Of a stretch of DNA of 46,786 nt, positions 36,290 through 44,453 are shown piece after piece (within the stretch, counting starts at the first letter, position 1; each line of letters starts with the position of its first letter). This DNA is from Herbaspirillum sp. YR522. GTDB lineage: Bacteria > Pseudomonadota > Gammaproteobacteria > Burkholderiales > Burkholderiaceae_D. The stretch lies in the NCBI RefSeq assembly GCF_000282575.1, contig NZ_AKJA01000040.1, forward strand, positions 1 to 46,786. The letters are read 5' to 3'. Position numbers and translations under genes: made by a program. The notes below the pieces were generated by a model. That model had not been told where the DNA came from. It searched no databases and worked only from the letters and a program-made list of their open reading frames with translations.

Positions 36290-36295
36290 ATTATA
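36290..36295 (-). promoter_or_regulatory. Extended -10 promoter of the thrS operon
   Basis: The minus strand reads TGCTATAAT, a perfect -10 hexamer with the TGn extension. No good -35 is visible at 16-18 bases, which fits an extended -10 promoter. Transcription would start near 36283, giving a leader of about 240 bases before thrS. The remaining stretch to 36435 holds only a TTTCAA-N5-TTGAAA inverted repeat (36370-36386) ahead of the plus-strand gene. Confidence 0.7.
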
Positions 36296-36435
36296 GCAAA
36301 CATCACGCAATTGAGGACCCGCCCACGGCGTTGCATTTTACAAGTGCAAATTGCGCGACCTGTCGCTTATTTCAATCAGGTTGAAAACTGACCCATGATA
36401 CGATGATGGTAGATATTCGAAGAAAGAAACGCATC

Positions 36436-36627
36436 ATGTCGGACCATCAACACTGCATCGAGCACATCACCGTCATCAACAACGTCGAGTACACCCTTCA
36501 GAGTCGCACCGTCGAGCTTGACGACGGCCAGCGGCACGCTGAATATCGCGTACTGCTCGATGGCGATGAGATCAAGGGCTGGACGCGCGGCGAGATACTG
36601 CCGCTGTTCGGCATCGGGCGCAGCTGA
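36436..36627 (+). CDS. Small hypothetical protein, 63 residues
   Basis: The product starts MSDHQHCIEHITVINNVEYT and is a small acidic protein of alternating hydrophobic and charged residues, likely a short beta-rich fold; HAEYRVLLDGDEIKGWTRGE is its most distinctive part. No known domain is recognised. ATG 36436 is chosen over ATG 36403 because the extra residues are very basic and the purine-rich GAAGAAAG lies in a suitable place upstream. It is convergent with cheY and shares its terminator. Confidence 0.6.
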   Translation: MSDHQHCIEHITVINNVEYTLQSRTVELDDGQRHAEYRVLLDGDEIKGWTRGEILPLFGIGRS

Positions 36628-36665
36628 GCTGCTCTCGCATCCACGCAATAGTCCACCCGCAACGT

Positions 36666-36695
36666 AAAAACGGCATCCTCCTGGATGCCGTTTTT
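36666..36695. terminator. Bidirectional terminator between small gene and cheY
   Basis: AAAAACGGCATCC (36666-36678) and GGATGCCGTTTTT (36683-36695) form a perfect 13-bp stem with a 4-base loop and A/T tracts on both sides. It serves the plus-strand 63-residue gene and the minus-strand cheY. Confidence 0.9.
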
Positions 36696-36723
36696 GCGTG
36701 ATACCGATCATTCCAGAGAACGA

Positions 36724-37137
36724 CTACGGTGCGCTCTTGGCCAGCTGCGCACGTCGCGCCAGGATCTTCTCGATCTTTTCCTTGAGCGTGGCAGCGTTGA
36801 ACGGCTTGACGATATAGCCATCCGCCCCCGACTGCGCCGCTTCGACGATATTTTCCTTCTTGGCCTCGGCCGTGATCATCAGCACCGGCAGGTGTGCCAG
36901 TGCCGGCGTGGCGCGAATCTTCTTGAGCAGGGTCAGGCCATCCATGACCGGCATGTTCCAGTCGGTCAGCACAAAGGTGATACCCAAGGCACCTGCCTCG
37001 AGCACCTTCAATGCAGACGAGCCGTCGTCGGCCTCGACGATCCTGGTGTACTCCAACTCCTTCAGGAGGCCACTGACAATGCGCCGCATGGTCGAGAAAT
37101 CGTCGACTACGAGAAAATACTGGTCATCCACTGCCAT
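36724..37137 (-). CDS. Stand-alone CheY-like response regulator
   Basis: A 137-residue single receiver domain. The acidic pair Asp12-Asp13, phosphorylation site Asp59 ([12 protein letters not shown]), Thr89 ([13 protein letters not shown]) and Lys111 ([12 protein letters not shown]) are all present. The [11 protein letters not shown] and VKPF context is that of chemotaxis CheY, which binds the flagellar switch, but no chemotaxis or flagellar gene lies nearby, so another output partner is possible. ATG 37137 is chosen because it places the first strand correctly; the frame to 37317 has no family similarity. Confidence 0.9.
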   Translation of the reverse strand: MAVDDQYFLVVDDFSTMRRIVSGLLKELEYTRIVEADDGSSALKVLEAGALGITFVLTDWNMPVMDGLTLLKKIRATPALAHLPVLMITAEAKKENIVEAAQSGADGYIVKPFNAATLKEKIEKILARRAQLAKSAP

Positions 37138-37183
37138 AGCTAATTCAACATCCGTAGGGAAATTATGCCTCGAGTGCAAATAT

Positions 37184-37195
37184 CGAATCGATTCG
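37184..37195. repeat. 12-bp palindrome upstream of cheY
   Basis: CGAATCGATTCG is a perfect palindrome about 47 bases upstream of the cheY start, in a 266-base spacer that otherwise holds only the tRNA-Val terminator. It could be an operator site. Confidence 0.35.
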
Positions 37196-37324
37196 AACTG
37201 CCCTAAGTTTAAAGCAATTTGGAAATGTTTCCGCGGCACAGCAAAGGCAAACTCAAAAAAAATCACAACGAGTTTGATCAGTGACGGCAACCGGGCTGAC
37301 ACCCGCAAGAAAAACACGGGCCGG

Positions 37325-37357
37325 AAAACAAAAATGGAAGCCGCGAATGCGCTCCCA
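37325..37357 (-). terminator. Terminator of tRNA-Val
   Basis: On the minus strand TGGGAGC pairs with GCTTCCA (one G-U pair) with a GC-rich loop, followed by TTTTTGTTTT. It lies about 50 bases beyond the tRNA 3' end. Confidence 0.6.
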
Positions 37358-37403
37358 TTTCAGTTTGACTTCGTTATCCAATTCACTGCATCAACAGAAG
37401 AAT

Positions 37404-37480
37404 TGGTAGGCACGATTGGACTCGAACCAACGACCCCTACCATGTCAAGGTAGTGCTCTAACCAGCTGAGCTACGCGCCT
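37404..37480 (-). tRNA. tRNA-Val(GAC)
   Basis: The minus strand begins AGGCGCGTAGCTCAGCTGG and folds as a full cloverleaf. Acceptor arms AGGCGCG/CGTGCCT pair, the anticodon stem is CTACC/GGTAG around loop TTGACAT (anticodon GAC, reading GUC), and GGTTCGAGTCC forms the T arm. The CCA end is encoded. Confidence 0.97.
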
Positions 37481-37493
37481 AACGAAGAACAAG

Positions 37494-37522
37494 ATTATAG
37501 GTGGGCTTTTCAGTTTTGCCAA
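37494..37522 (-). promoter_or_regulatory. Sigma70 promoter of tRNA-Val
   Basis: TTGGCA and TATAAT are separated by exactly 17 bases on the minus strand, ending 14 bases before the tRNA 5' end. This is the best sigma70-type promoter in the window. Confidence 0.85.
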
Positions 37523-37555
37523 GGGGTAAATTCAAAAAAACTAAACTTTCTTAAA

Positions 37556-39808
37556 TCACTGCCGCTTAGCCTCGATCACGCCCTTGACGTCGCGAATCAC
37601 GGTCAATGCCTTTTGCAATTGCTCGGTCGATCCGATCTCGGCGGTAAACGCCATGCGCGCATGGCCCTTGACACTCTGAGTGCTCACCCCGATCACATTG
37701 ATCTTGTCGCGCAGGAAGATATCCGAAATATCGCGCAGCAGCCCCTGGCGGTCATTGGCCAGCACGAAGATATCCACCGGATAGACCGTATCGCGCGCCG
37801 GCGAGCCCCAGGTGGTCTGGATCACTCGCTCTGGCGCCTGGGCACTCATCTCGGCGAAGTTCTTGCAGCTCATGCGATGAATCGACACCCCCTTGCCGCG
37901 CGTGACGAAGCCGGCAATCGCATCGGGCGGCGCCGGCTTGCAGCAGCGCGCCAGTTGCGTCAGCAAACCATCGGTGCCGACCACCAGCACGCCCGACTTG
38001 GCCCCCTGCACGATGCTCGAGGCGCGACTCTTGCGGGTAATCGACGCCTCGTCGTCGAGCTCGGGCTTCCTGGCTTCGGCATCTTGCAGCGCCTGCTCGA
38101 CGTGACGCAGGCTGAATTCGTCCTTGCCCAATGAAAGACACAGGTCGTCGACCTTGGCGAAGCCCAGCTTCTGGGCCAGCTCTTCGAGGTTGACGGCGGT
38201 CTTGCCCTCGCGCTGCAAGGTCTTCTCCAGCAGGCCGCGGCCCACCGAGAGCGTTTCCTGCTGCTCGATGGCGTTGAACCAGGCGCGCACCTTGGACCGG
38301 GTACGACTGCTGGTGGCATAGCCAGGGCTGAGCCAGTCGCGCGACGGCCCGACGCCCGGACCGCTCTTGACGGTGATGATGTCGACCGTCTGGCCATTCT
38401 TCAATGGCGTATTGAGCGGCACCATCACGCCATCGACGCGCGCGCCTCGGCAACGATGGCCAACGTCGCTGTGCAGGTGGTAGGCAAAGTCGATGGGCGT
38501 GGCGCCACTGGGCAACTCGATCACCCGCGCCTGGGGCGTGAGCACATAGATGCGTTCGTCCAGCGTGGCCGCCTTGAGTTTCTCGGCCAGGTCGCGGCGT
38601 ACGTCTTCCTCGTCGACCACGGCGCCGGTGACCTCGGTCTTCCATGCCAGCAGTTGGCGCAGCCAGGCGATCTTCTCGTCGTACTTCTGGGCCGCAAAGT
38701 TGGAGCCGCCGCTTTCCTTGTAGCGCCAGTGTGCCGCCACGCCATATTCGGCGAAGTAATGCATCTCGTGCGTGCGCACCTGCACTTCGATGGCGCGGCC
38801 ATCCTCGGCCATCACCACCGTATGCAGCGACTGGTAGCCGTTGGCCTTGGGGCGCGAGATATAGTCGTCGAATTCCTCCGGGATCGGGGTCCAGATGTCA
38901 TGCACGATACCCAGCACCGTATAGCAGGTCTTGACGTCGTCGACGATCACACGAAAAGCGCGCACGTCGTAGAGCTCGGAAAAGTCGAGCGACTTGCCGC
39001 GCATCTTGTTCCAGATACTGTAGATGTGCTTGGGCCGGCCACTGACCTCGGCCCGGATGCCCAACGATGCCAGCTCCGAACGCAGGCGGGTGATGGCGTC
39101 GGCCACGAACTGTTCGCGCTCGAGTCGTTTTTCCTCGAGCATCCTGGCGATGCGCTTGTAGGTGGCCGGCTCCTGGAACCGGAACGACAGGTCTTCCAGC
39201 TCCCACTTCAGCTGCCAGATACCGAGCCGGTTGGCCAGCGGCGCATACAGCTCGAAGGTCTCGCGCGCATATTGGCGACTGGCGTCGTTCTCCTGCTTGG
39301 TTTCGGCAAAGTAGCGCAGCGTCGCCACCCGCGAAGCCAGTCGCACCAATACCACTCGCATGTCCGACGCCATGGCCAGCAACATCTTGCGCAAGGTCTC
39401 GACCTGCGAGGCGGCCTGCTGGGCCGCGTGCTTGCCGCGCAATACCTCTTGCTGCGGGGCCTGGAAGGTCAGGCTATGAAAACGCATCAGCTGGCGCACA
39501 CCGCCGACCAGCTCCGCGGTCTCGCGCCCGAAGCGCTCCTCGAGTCGTTCGTCGAGTTCCGGGTGGATCATCTTGAGCTCGAACAGCAAGCCCGCCAGGC
39601 GGGTTTCGACATCGACATTGAGCGCCGTCAACACCGTCACCACCGACAGCACGAACTGCAGCGCGTTCTGCCCCGACGGAATCTGCCGCTCGGCATACAA
39701 CGACTCGACCTCGGCCAGCGCCGTCTCGAGGCGCGCAGCCTCGGCCGCGCCAAGACCGGCGGTCAATGCGGCCAGGCCTTCGCCCTGGGTGCCAGCAACT
39801 GAAACCAT
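37556..39808 (-). CDS. relA: GTP pyrophosphokinase, RelA type
   Basis: A 750-residue RSH protein that makes (p)ppGpp during amino acid starvation. The N-terminal HD-like region has LAGLLFELKMI where active hydrolases carry the HD and ED pairs, so hydrolase activity is unlikely. The synthetase domain (about 250-365) has RPKHIYSIWNKMRGK and EEFDDYISRPKANGYQSLHT; the EFDD form (312-315) is that of monofunctional RelA enzymes. TGS (about 420-480), a helical/zinc-finger region and a C-terminal ACT domain follow. ATG 39808 starts 4 bases after the ridA stop; the frame to 39919 runs back into ridA. ridA and the hydrolase upstream may be cotranscribed with it. Confidence 0.95.
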   Translation of the reverse strand: MVSVAGTQGEGLAALTAGLGAAEAARLETALAEVESLYAERQIPSGQNALQFVLSVVTVLTALNVDVETRLAGLLFELKMIHPELDERLEERFGRETAELVGGVRQLMRFHSLTFQAPQQEVLRGKHAAQQAASQVETLRKMLLAMASDMRVVLVRLASRVATLRYFAETKQENDASRQYARETFELYAPLANRLGIWQLKWELEDLSFRFQEPATYKRIARMLEEKRLEREQFVADAITRLRSELASLGIRAEVSGRPKHIYSIWNKMRGKSLDFSELYDVRAFRVIVDDVKTCYTVLGIVHDIWTPIPEEFDDYISRPKANGYQSLHTVVMAEDGRAIEVQVRTHEMHYFAEYGVAAHWRYKESGGSNFAAQKYDEKIAWLRQLLAWKTEVTGAVVDEEDVRRDLAEKLKAATLDERIYVLTPQARVIELPSGATPIDFAYHLHSDVGHRCRGARVDGVMVPLNTPLKNGQTVDIITVKSGPGVGPSRDWLSPGYATSSRTRSKVRAWFNAIEQQETLSVGRGLLEKTLQREGKTAVNLEELAQKLGFAKVDDLCLSLGKDEFSLRHVEQALQDAEARKPELDDEASITRKSRASSIVQGAKSGVLVVGTDGLLTQLARCCKPAPPDAIAGFVTRGKGVSIHRMSCKNFAEMSAQAPERVIQTTWGSPARDTVYPVDIFVLANDRQGLLRDISDIFLRDKINVIGVSTQSVKGHARMAFTAEIGSTEQLQKALTVIRDVKGVIEAKRQ

Positions 39809-39812
39809 GGAT

Positions 39813-40163
39813 CTACTTCTGGGCCGCGACGATGATGATTTCGACCAGCAACTCGGGACGCGCCAGCTTGGATTCGACGGTGGCGCGCGGGGGCGCGTTG
39901 CCATCGGCAACCCAGGCATCCCAGACCGCGTTCATGCCGGCGAAGTCCTTGACGTCGGACAGATAGATCTGGCACGACAGGATCTTGGTCTTGTCGCTGC
40001 CGGACTCGGCCAGCAGGCGATCGATGTGACCCAGTACCTCGCGGGTCTGGCCTTCGATATTCTGCGTGGTGTCTTCGGCGATCTGGCCGGCGAGGTATAC
40101 GGTACCGTTATGGATCGCCACTTCGGAGAGGCGCTTGCCGACGTGCAGGCGTTGTACAGACAT
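39813..40163 (-). CDS. RidA/YjgF-family enamine/imine deaminase
   Basis: A 116-residue trimer-type Rid protein. PPRATVESKLARPELLVEI carries the conserved Arg that binds the substrate carboxylate, and VYLAGQIAEDTTQNIEGQTR the strand and loop around it. Rid proteins hydrolyse reactive imines from amino acid metabolism; the exact Rid subfamily is not certain. AAGGG lies 9 bases before ATG 40163. Position directly upstream of relA links it to amino acid stress only by context. Confidence 0.9.
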   Translation of the reverse strand: MSVQRLHVGKRLSEVAIHNGTVYLAGQIAEDTTQNIEGQTREVLGHIDRLLAESGSDKTKILSCQIYLSDVKDFAGMNAVWDAWVADGNAPPRATVESKLARPELLVEIIIVAAQK

Positions 40164-40222
40164 GATGTTTCCCTTATTTCCTGAATGCGCCGTGACACCG
40201 GCGCCAATAAAAATAACTGCGT

Positions 40223-41089
40223 TCAGCCCAGCAAGAACTTCTTGGCCACTTCGATCTGGGCCGCATGCATGAAGGTGGGCGCGTGGCCCACATCGGGCAC
40301 TTCGACCAACGTGGCGTGCGGACCACGCCGGGTCATCTGTTGCGCGGTGTCCGGCAGCAGCAGGTCAGACTGCGCGCCCCGCACCAGCAGCGTCGGACAG
40401 CGCAACGCGTCGTAGGCCGCCCACAGCATCTGCTCACCGGCGCTGGCCGCCTCGGGCGTGGACGACTTGAAGGGCAGCGCCAGCGCCAGGTCGTAATGCC
40501 GGATCCACTGGCCCTGCTCGTTTTGCCGCAGCACGTCGGCGGCCAGCTTGTGCCACTCTTCGTCGCTGTGATGGCCAAAGCTGGCCGAGATGGTGCGGAT
40601 GTAGTGCGCCGCCTCGTCGAAGGTATCGAAGCGTACGTCCTGGCCGATATAGTCGCCGATGCGCGCCAGCGCGGCGCCATTGATCGATGGACCGATATCG
40701 TTGAGCACCAGCTTGTGGATCGGGCTGTCGGGCATCGACCCCAGCACCATGCCGATCAAGCCGCCCATCGAGGTACCGAACCAGTCGACCAGCTCGGCAT
40801 CGAGCCGGGCCAGCAGCGTGACCATGTCGCTCACGTATTGCGGAATGGTGTAGAACTGCGGATTGGCCAGGCGAGCGGAGCGGCCGCGCCCGACGATATC
40901 CGGACACACCACCCGATAGGTATCGCAGAGCTCGCGCGCGAGCCGGTCGAAGTCGTCGGCAACCCGCGTCACCCCGTGCACGCACACCAGCACATTGGGA
41001 TTGCGCGGGTCGCCCCACTCCTTGTAGGCCATGCTGTGCAGCCCGGCGGGAGAAATGCATTGCACCGTCTTCACTACCGCTTCCGTCAT
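40223..41089 (-). CDS. Alpha/beta-fold hydrolase
   Basis: A 288-residue soluble protein. The oxyanion-hole segment is VLVCVHGVTRVADDFD, the nucleophile elbow GTSMGG (Ser in WFGTSMGGLIGMVLG), and a late Asp (LLVRGAQSDLLL) and His (VPDVGHAPTF) complete the triad. The substrate is unknown; many such proteins are esterases or C-C hydrolases. ATG 41089 is chosen because the long open frame upstream runs through the tRNA-Leu gene. It probably heads a run with ridA and relA. Confidence 0.9.
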   Translation of the reverse strand: MTEAVVKTVQCISPAGLHSMAYKEWGDPRNPNVLVCVHGVTRVADDFDRLARELCDTYRVVCPDIVGRGRSARLANPQFYTIPQYVSDMVTLLARLDAELVDWFGTSMGGLIGMVLGSMPDSPIHKLVLNDIGPSINGAALARIGDYIGQDVRFDTFDEAAHYIRTISASFGHHSDEEWHKLAADVLRQNEQGQWIRHYDLALALPFKSSTPEAASAGEQMLWAAYDALRCPTLLVRGAQSDLLLPDTAQQMTRRGPHATLVEVPDVGHAPTFMHAAQIEVAKKFLLG

Positions 41090-41235
41090 GGTCGCCGCTC
41101 TTGGTGGTGGATGAAGACGATATTTTACTCTGCCCGGGCGCCTTGGCGGACAGCCGCATGGATGGGGTCGAACAAGAATGGATTGCGATGGCGACGACGC
41201 CGCGCCAAGTCGGGCCCGGCGTGGATGATTGCTGC

Positions 41236-41328
41236 TGGTGCCTGAGACCGGAATCGAACCGGTACGCCCCTTTCCAGGGTAGCGGCGGATTTTAAGTCCG
41301 CTGTGTCTACCAATTTCACCACTCAGGC
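41236..41328 (-). tRNA. tRNA-Leu(TAA)
   Basis: The minus strand begins GCCTGAGTGGTGAAATTGG, with acceptor GCCTGAG/CTCAGGC, anticodon stem GCGGA/TCCGC around CTTAAAA (anticodon TAA, reading UUA), a long class II variable arm (GCTACCCTGGAAAGGGGCGT region) and GGTTCGATTCC in the T arm. The CCA end is encoded. Confidence 0.97.
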
Positions 41329-41364
41329 CAGTGGGTTCCGGCATGGCTGCCGAAAGCGGATCGC

Positions 41365-41392
41365 ATTATAGCAGCGCGCGCGCCAGGGTCAC
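41365..41392 (-). promoter_or_regulatory. Sigma70 promoter of tRNA-Leu
   Basis: TATAAT with a TGn extension lies 36 bases before the tRNA 5' end; GTGACC, matching the TGAC core of the -35, is 16 bases upstream. The spacer is very GC-rich. Confidence 0.7.
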
Positions 41393-41441
41393 GCTATTTT
41401 TCTGATGACCTTGCAGCGGCCCCACCACCTGGCGGCACGGA

Positions 41442-42152
41442 TCAGCCGTTGCTCTCGACCCGGTTGCGCCCGCCCCGCTTGGCACGATAGAGCGCTTCGT
41501 CGGCGCGCGCATAGGCGCTTTCGAAATCGCCCCCGGCGGCGCTCCACGACACGCCGAAACTGGCCGTCACGGGATGCGAGGGCAAGCAGGCGAAAGGTTC
41601 GCCGATGATCGCCTGGCGGATGTCTTGCGCCACGCGTGCCGCCGCCTGCAACGGCATGTCGGCCAGCAGCACCGAGAATTCTTCACCGCCGACGCGGCCG
41701 ATCAGGCCCTCGCCCTGCAAGCCCTGGCGCAACCGCTGGACCAGTTCGCGAATGACCGCGTCGCCCGCCGGATGACCGAATTCGTCGTTGATGCGCTTGA
41801 AGAAATCGATGTCGAGCACGATCAGCGACAGCGCCGAATCCTCGAGGATGCCGCGCGCCGCGTCGAACACCGCCCCGCGATTGAGCGCACCGGTCAGGTT
41901 GTCGTGACGCGCCTTGTAGTCGAGCTCGTCGCTCAGTTGCTGCAGCCGCGCATTGAGGGCGTTGAGCTCGCGCTCGGTGCGGTCGCTGCGCGAGATCAGG
42001 CGCCGGCTCTGGCGCATCAACTGGCCATAGTTCTGTACCAGCTGCTCGAGCGCATCGCGATAATGCACCACGTCGGCAGCCGGGCTTTGCAGCACCTGGC
42101 TGGCGCGTGCCAGCGCGGCGGCTTCCGCTTCGAAGAGGTCGACGTCGGTCAT
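41442..42152 (-). CDS. siaD: SiaD-like diguanylate cyclase
   Basis: A 236-residue soluble protein: about 70 residues of helix/coiled coil, then a GGDEF domain with HDNLTGALNRGAVFDAARGI, LIVLDIDFFKRINDEFGH and the active-site GGEEF at 155-159. It makes cyclic-di-GMP from two GTP. The RxxD inhibitory site expected just upstream of GGEEF is absent. In the Sia system unphosphorylated SiaC binds and activates SiaD. Its ATG overlaps the siaC stop (TGATG), as expected for a stoichiometric partner. The helical N terminus is the likely SiaC contact. Confidence 0.9.
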   Translation of the reverse strand: MTDVDLFEAEAAALARASQVLQSPAADVVHYRDALEQLVQNYGQLMRQSRRLISRSDRTERELNALNARLQQLSDELDYKARHDNLTGALNRGAVFDAARGILEDSALSLIVLDIDFFKRINDEFGHPAGDAVIRELVQRLRQGLQGEGLIGRVGGEEFSVLLADMPLQAAARVAQDIRQAIIGEPFACLPSHPVTASFGVSWSAAGGDFESAYARADEALYRAKRGGRNRVESNG

Positions 42153-42541
42153 CAGCTGGTTACCGCGTGATCATGGAACACCAGGTCGGCGAAGTCTTCC
42201 TTGAGCTCCTGGCCGAATTCGAAGATGGTGTCGTCTTCTTCGTCGTGGTACCAGTTGAGGATCACTTCGGTGCCGGCCTCGGCCTTTTCGTTGAGCGCAT
42301 CGAACAACGAAAACAGCATCTTGGTGCTGGAGCTGTTGAAATACGCCAATGCCACATTGACAGTGATGGGAGTGGCCAGCTCGTCATGCGCCAGGAAGGC
42401 GCGCAGGGTGGCGATGATGTCGCCCCAGAACTGCGCGGCGTTCTCCGGGTATGACTCGCCCTTGAGCGAGAGAATCCGTTCTTCGAAGCGGAAATCGACC
42501 TCGGGAGAACTGGCACTGGCGGCAATAAATAAGTTATCCAT
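42152..42541 (-). CDS. siaC: SiaC-like regulatory phosphoprotein
   Basis: A 129-residue SiaC/DUF1987 protein: MDNLFIAASASSPEVDFRFE is the first strand pair, SYPENAAQFWGDIIATLRAF a conserved helix, and YFNSSSTKMLFSLFDAL the phosphorylation loop. In Pseudomonas aeruginosa the corresponding residue is a Thr phosphorylated by SiaB; here Ser70 to Thr73 are candidates. The acidic C terminus (YHDEEDDTIFEFGQELKEDF) is typical. It should shuttle between SiaB (phosphorylated), SiaA (dephosphorylated) and SiaD (active). Confidence 0.9.
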   Translation of the reverse strand: MDNLFIAASASSPEVDFRFEERILSLKGESYPENAAQFWGDIIATLRAFLAHDELATPITVNVALAYFNSSSTKMLFSLFDALNEKAEAGTEVILNWYHDEEDDTIFEFGQELKEDFADLVFHDHAVTS

Positions 42542-42588
42542 AGACTCGATCAGAAAGCAAGACGGGTCTGCATCATGAGACCCTTTCT

Positions 42589-43149
42589 TTAAATGGTTGC
42601 GCGCAGGTAGAACATCGAACTGCCGTCCGCGTCCGGCGCCGAGAACTCGAAGTCCAGCGGTGCGCTGGCATCGCGTGCCATGGTCAACAGGCCCAGGCCG
42701 GCACCCTTGCTGTCGGGCGGCGTTTCCGATCGTAGGGTTTCCTTGTAGGCCGACTTGATTTCATCGATCGTCAGCGACCGCAGATGCGCCAGCTTGGTGC
42801 GCAGGCGTTCGGCGATCTCGGCATTGACCGGGTTGGCGCAATGCAGGTAGTAACGATCATCGGTATGCGAGATGAACACGGCGCCATGCCGCATCGAGGT
42901 CTCGCCCTGCCCTTCCTTCTGGTATGAATCGGCCGAGTAATGCACGATGTTCTGGGCCATCTCGATGAACGATGAAAACAGCTTGCGCCGGGTCTGCGCG
43001 ATCGCGCCGGTCTGCTCTACGCGCAGCTTCACGGCGTCGGCCATGGCGGCGATGATGCTCTGGGAAAAATAGCCGACGTAATAGAAGATCACGTCGCGCC
43101 GCTCCACGTAGCTGTGGAAATCGGCCCATTCCTGTCCTATGCCGCTCAT
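42589..43149 (-). CDS. siaB: SiaB-like protein kinase (GHKL fold)
   Basis: A 186-residue protein of the SiaB/DUF6272 type. FSSFIEMAQNIVHYSADSYQ matches the N-box of GHKL ATPases, and SKGAGLGLLTMARDAS the G-box. It would phosphorylate SiaC and so turn SiaD off. Its start at 43149 overlaps the siaA stop (ATGA), so kinase and phosphatase are made together; the long open frame to 43854 is the other frame of siaA and is rejected. The gap to siaC is 47 bases. Confidence 0.88.
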   Translation of the reverse strand: MSGIGQEWADFHSYVERRDVIFYYVGYFSQSIIAAMADAVKLRVEQTGAIAQTRRKLFSSFIEMAQNIVHYSADSYQKEGQGETSMRHGAVFISHTDDRYYLHCANPVNAEIAERLRTKLAHLRSLTIDEIKSAYKETLRSETPPDSKGAGLGLLTMARDASAPLDFEFSAPDADGSSMFYLRATI

Positions 43150-44414
43150 CTTGGTTGCTCGCTGTGGCCGGTGGACGTGGCGTCCAGCCGGCATCCAAAA
43201 AAGGTGACGTCGTCGCGACGCCGCTGCTGTGCCTGATAGCTCGAGTACGTGGCCATGAGCTCGCGCCCGAGCTCGGCCATCGGCAAGCCCCGGTGTGCCA
43301 GCAAGGCCTGGCGCAGGCGCTGCTTGCCGAACGCGATGTGCCTGGGGCCACCGATCTGGTCGATGACGCCATCGCTGCACACCAGGATCATGGCCGCTTG
43401 CGCGAGCACGATGGTGCGGCTGCTCCAGGTCATGTCGTCGCCGGTATCGACATAGCCCAGGCCGACGCGCTCGCCATCCACGGTCTGCACCGTATCGCTG
43501 CCGGGCTCCAGCAGGAACAGCGACATCTTGGCATTGGCGGTGGTCAGGCTGCGGCTGTCGGCGTGGTACCAGAAGAAGCAGGTATCCATGCCATCGTCCG
43601 ATTCGGACGGCTTGCCGGCGCCGGCATGCTGTCCCAGCACCCGCTTCATGGCACGGTTGACCTCGCCCATCAGGCGCGCCGGATCGCGCGGCCCGCATTG
43701 CTCGATGGCCTGCTTCAGGCACGACGACGCGATCAGGGTCAGGAAGGCGCCCGGCACACCATGCCCGGTGCAGTCGGCGACCGCCGCGAACCAGCCATCG
43801 GCATGTTGTTCGAAATGATAGAAGTCGCCACCGACCACATCGCGTGGCTCCCATACCAGGCAGGCATCGGCCAGCGCGGCCGACATCGCGCCGCGCGACG
43901 TGCTCAGCATGGCGCGCTGGATCACGCTGGCGTAGTCGATACTCTGCATCACCTGGCGGTTCTTCTCGACTTGCAGGCTCACCAGTTCACGCATCAGCGC
44001 CAGGCCTGAGCCGAGCCCGACCAGGCGGCCCTGCTCCACGATCAGGAAACCGTCGGCCAGGGTCTTGTCACCGGAGGCCACCGCCAGCGCGCCCAGCGTT
44101 TCGATGGGCGTTGCGACGTCGACGATCAGCGGATCCTTGTCCATGAAGGCAATGCAGCTCTTGCGTTCGTACAGCTCGCGGTGATACGGCTTGGACATCT
44201 GGGACATGAAGATATGCCGGCTGATCAGTCCGATCGGACGATCATGCTCGACCACGGGCAGGCTCACCAGCTCCCGATGCTGGCCGAATATCTCCAGCAC
44301 CCGCGCGTTGTTCTCGTCGAAGGGGACGACCGGAACGCTGACGGCCAGGTTGCCGGCGCTTGGCTGGTAGATAGGGGAGCCCCTGGTCGGGGCAAGACTG
44401 AAATGGCTGTTCAC
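43146..44414 (-). CDS. siaA: SiaA-like PP2C/SpoIIE phosphatase with CBS-like N terminus
   Basis: A 422-residue soluble protein. The C-terminal 230 residues are a SpoIIE-type PP2C domain with DVVGGDFYHFEQH (about 192-204), AVADCTGHGVPGAFLTLI (about 211-228) and the terminal RRRDDVTFFGCRL with metal-binding Asp. Residues about 20-135 look like a CBS pair (VVEHDRPIGLISRHIFMSQM and FLIVEQGRLVGLGSGLAL), joined to the phosphatase by a helix. Pseudomonas SiaA has a membrane sensor instead, so here the signal is probably an intracellular ligand such as a nucleotide. It should dephosphorylate SiaC. The start is GTG 44414; no suitable ATG is in frame. Confidence 0.88.
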   Translation of the reverse strand: MNSHFSLAPTRGSPIYQPSAGNLAVSVPVVPFDENNARVLEIFGQHRELVSLPVVEHDRPIGLISRHIFMSQMSKPYHRELYERKSCIAFMDKDPLIVDVATPIETLGALAVASGDKTLADGFLIVEQGRLVGLGSGLALMRELVSLQVEKNRQVMQSIDYASVIQRAMLSTSRGAMSAALADACLVWEPRDVVGGDFYHFEQHADGWFAAVADCTGHGVPGAFLTLIASSCLKQAIEQCGPRDPARLMGEVNRAMKRVLGQHAGAGKPSESDDGMDTCFFWYHADSRSLTTANAKMSLFLLEPGSDTVQTVDGERVGLGYVDTGDDMTWSSRTIVLAQAAMILVCSDGVIDQIGGPRHIAFGKQRLRQALLAHRGLPMAELGRELMATYSSYQAQQRRRDDVTFFGCRLDATSTGHSEQPR

Positions 44415-44453
44415 CGTGCTCGTACCCGCGTCATGAATTTTGATCAGTCGCGG

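Noticed and set aside
36160..36291. 43-codon ORF starting at the ATG inside the thrS -10 element
   Set aside because: Its start would lie upstream of the predicted transcription start, so only the internal 13-codon part could be translated from that promoter.
42589..43854. 421-codon open frame covering siaB and part of siaA
   Set aside because: The first 235 codons are the wrong frame of siaA; the SiaB family begins at ATG 43149 with an ATGA overlap.
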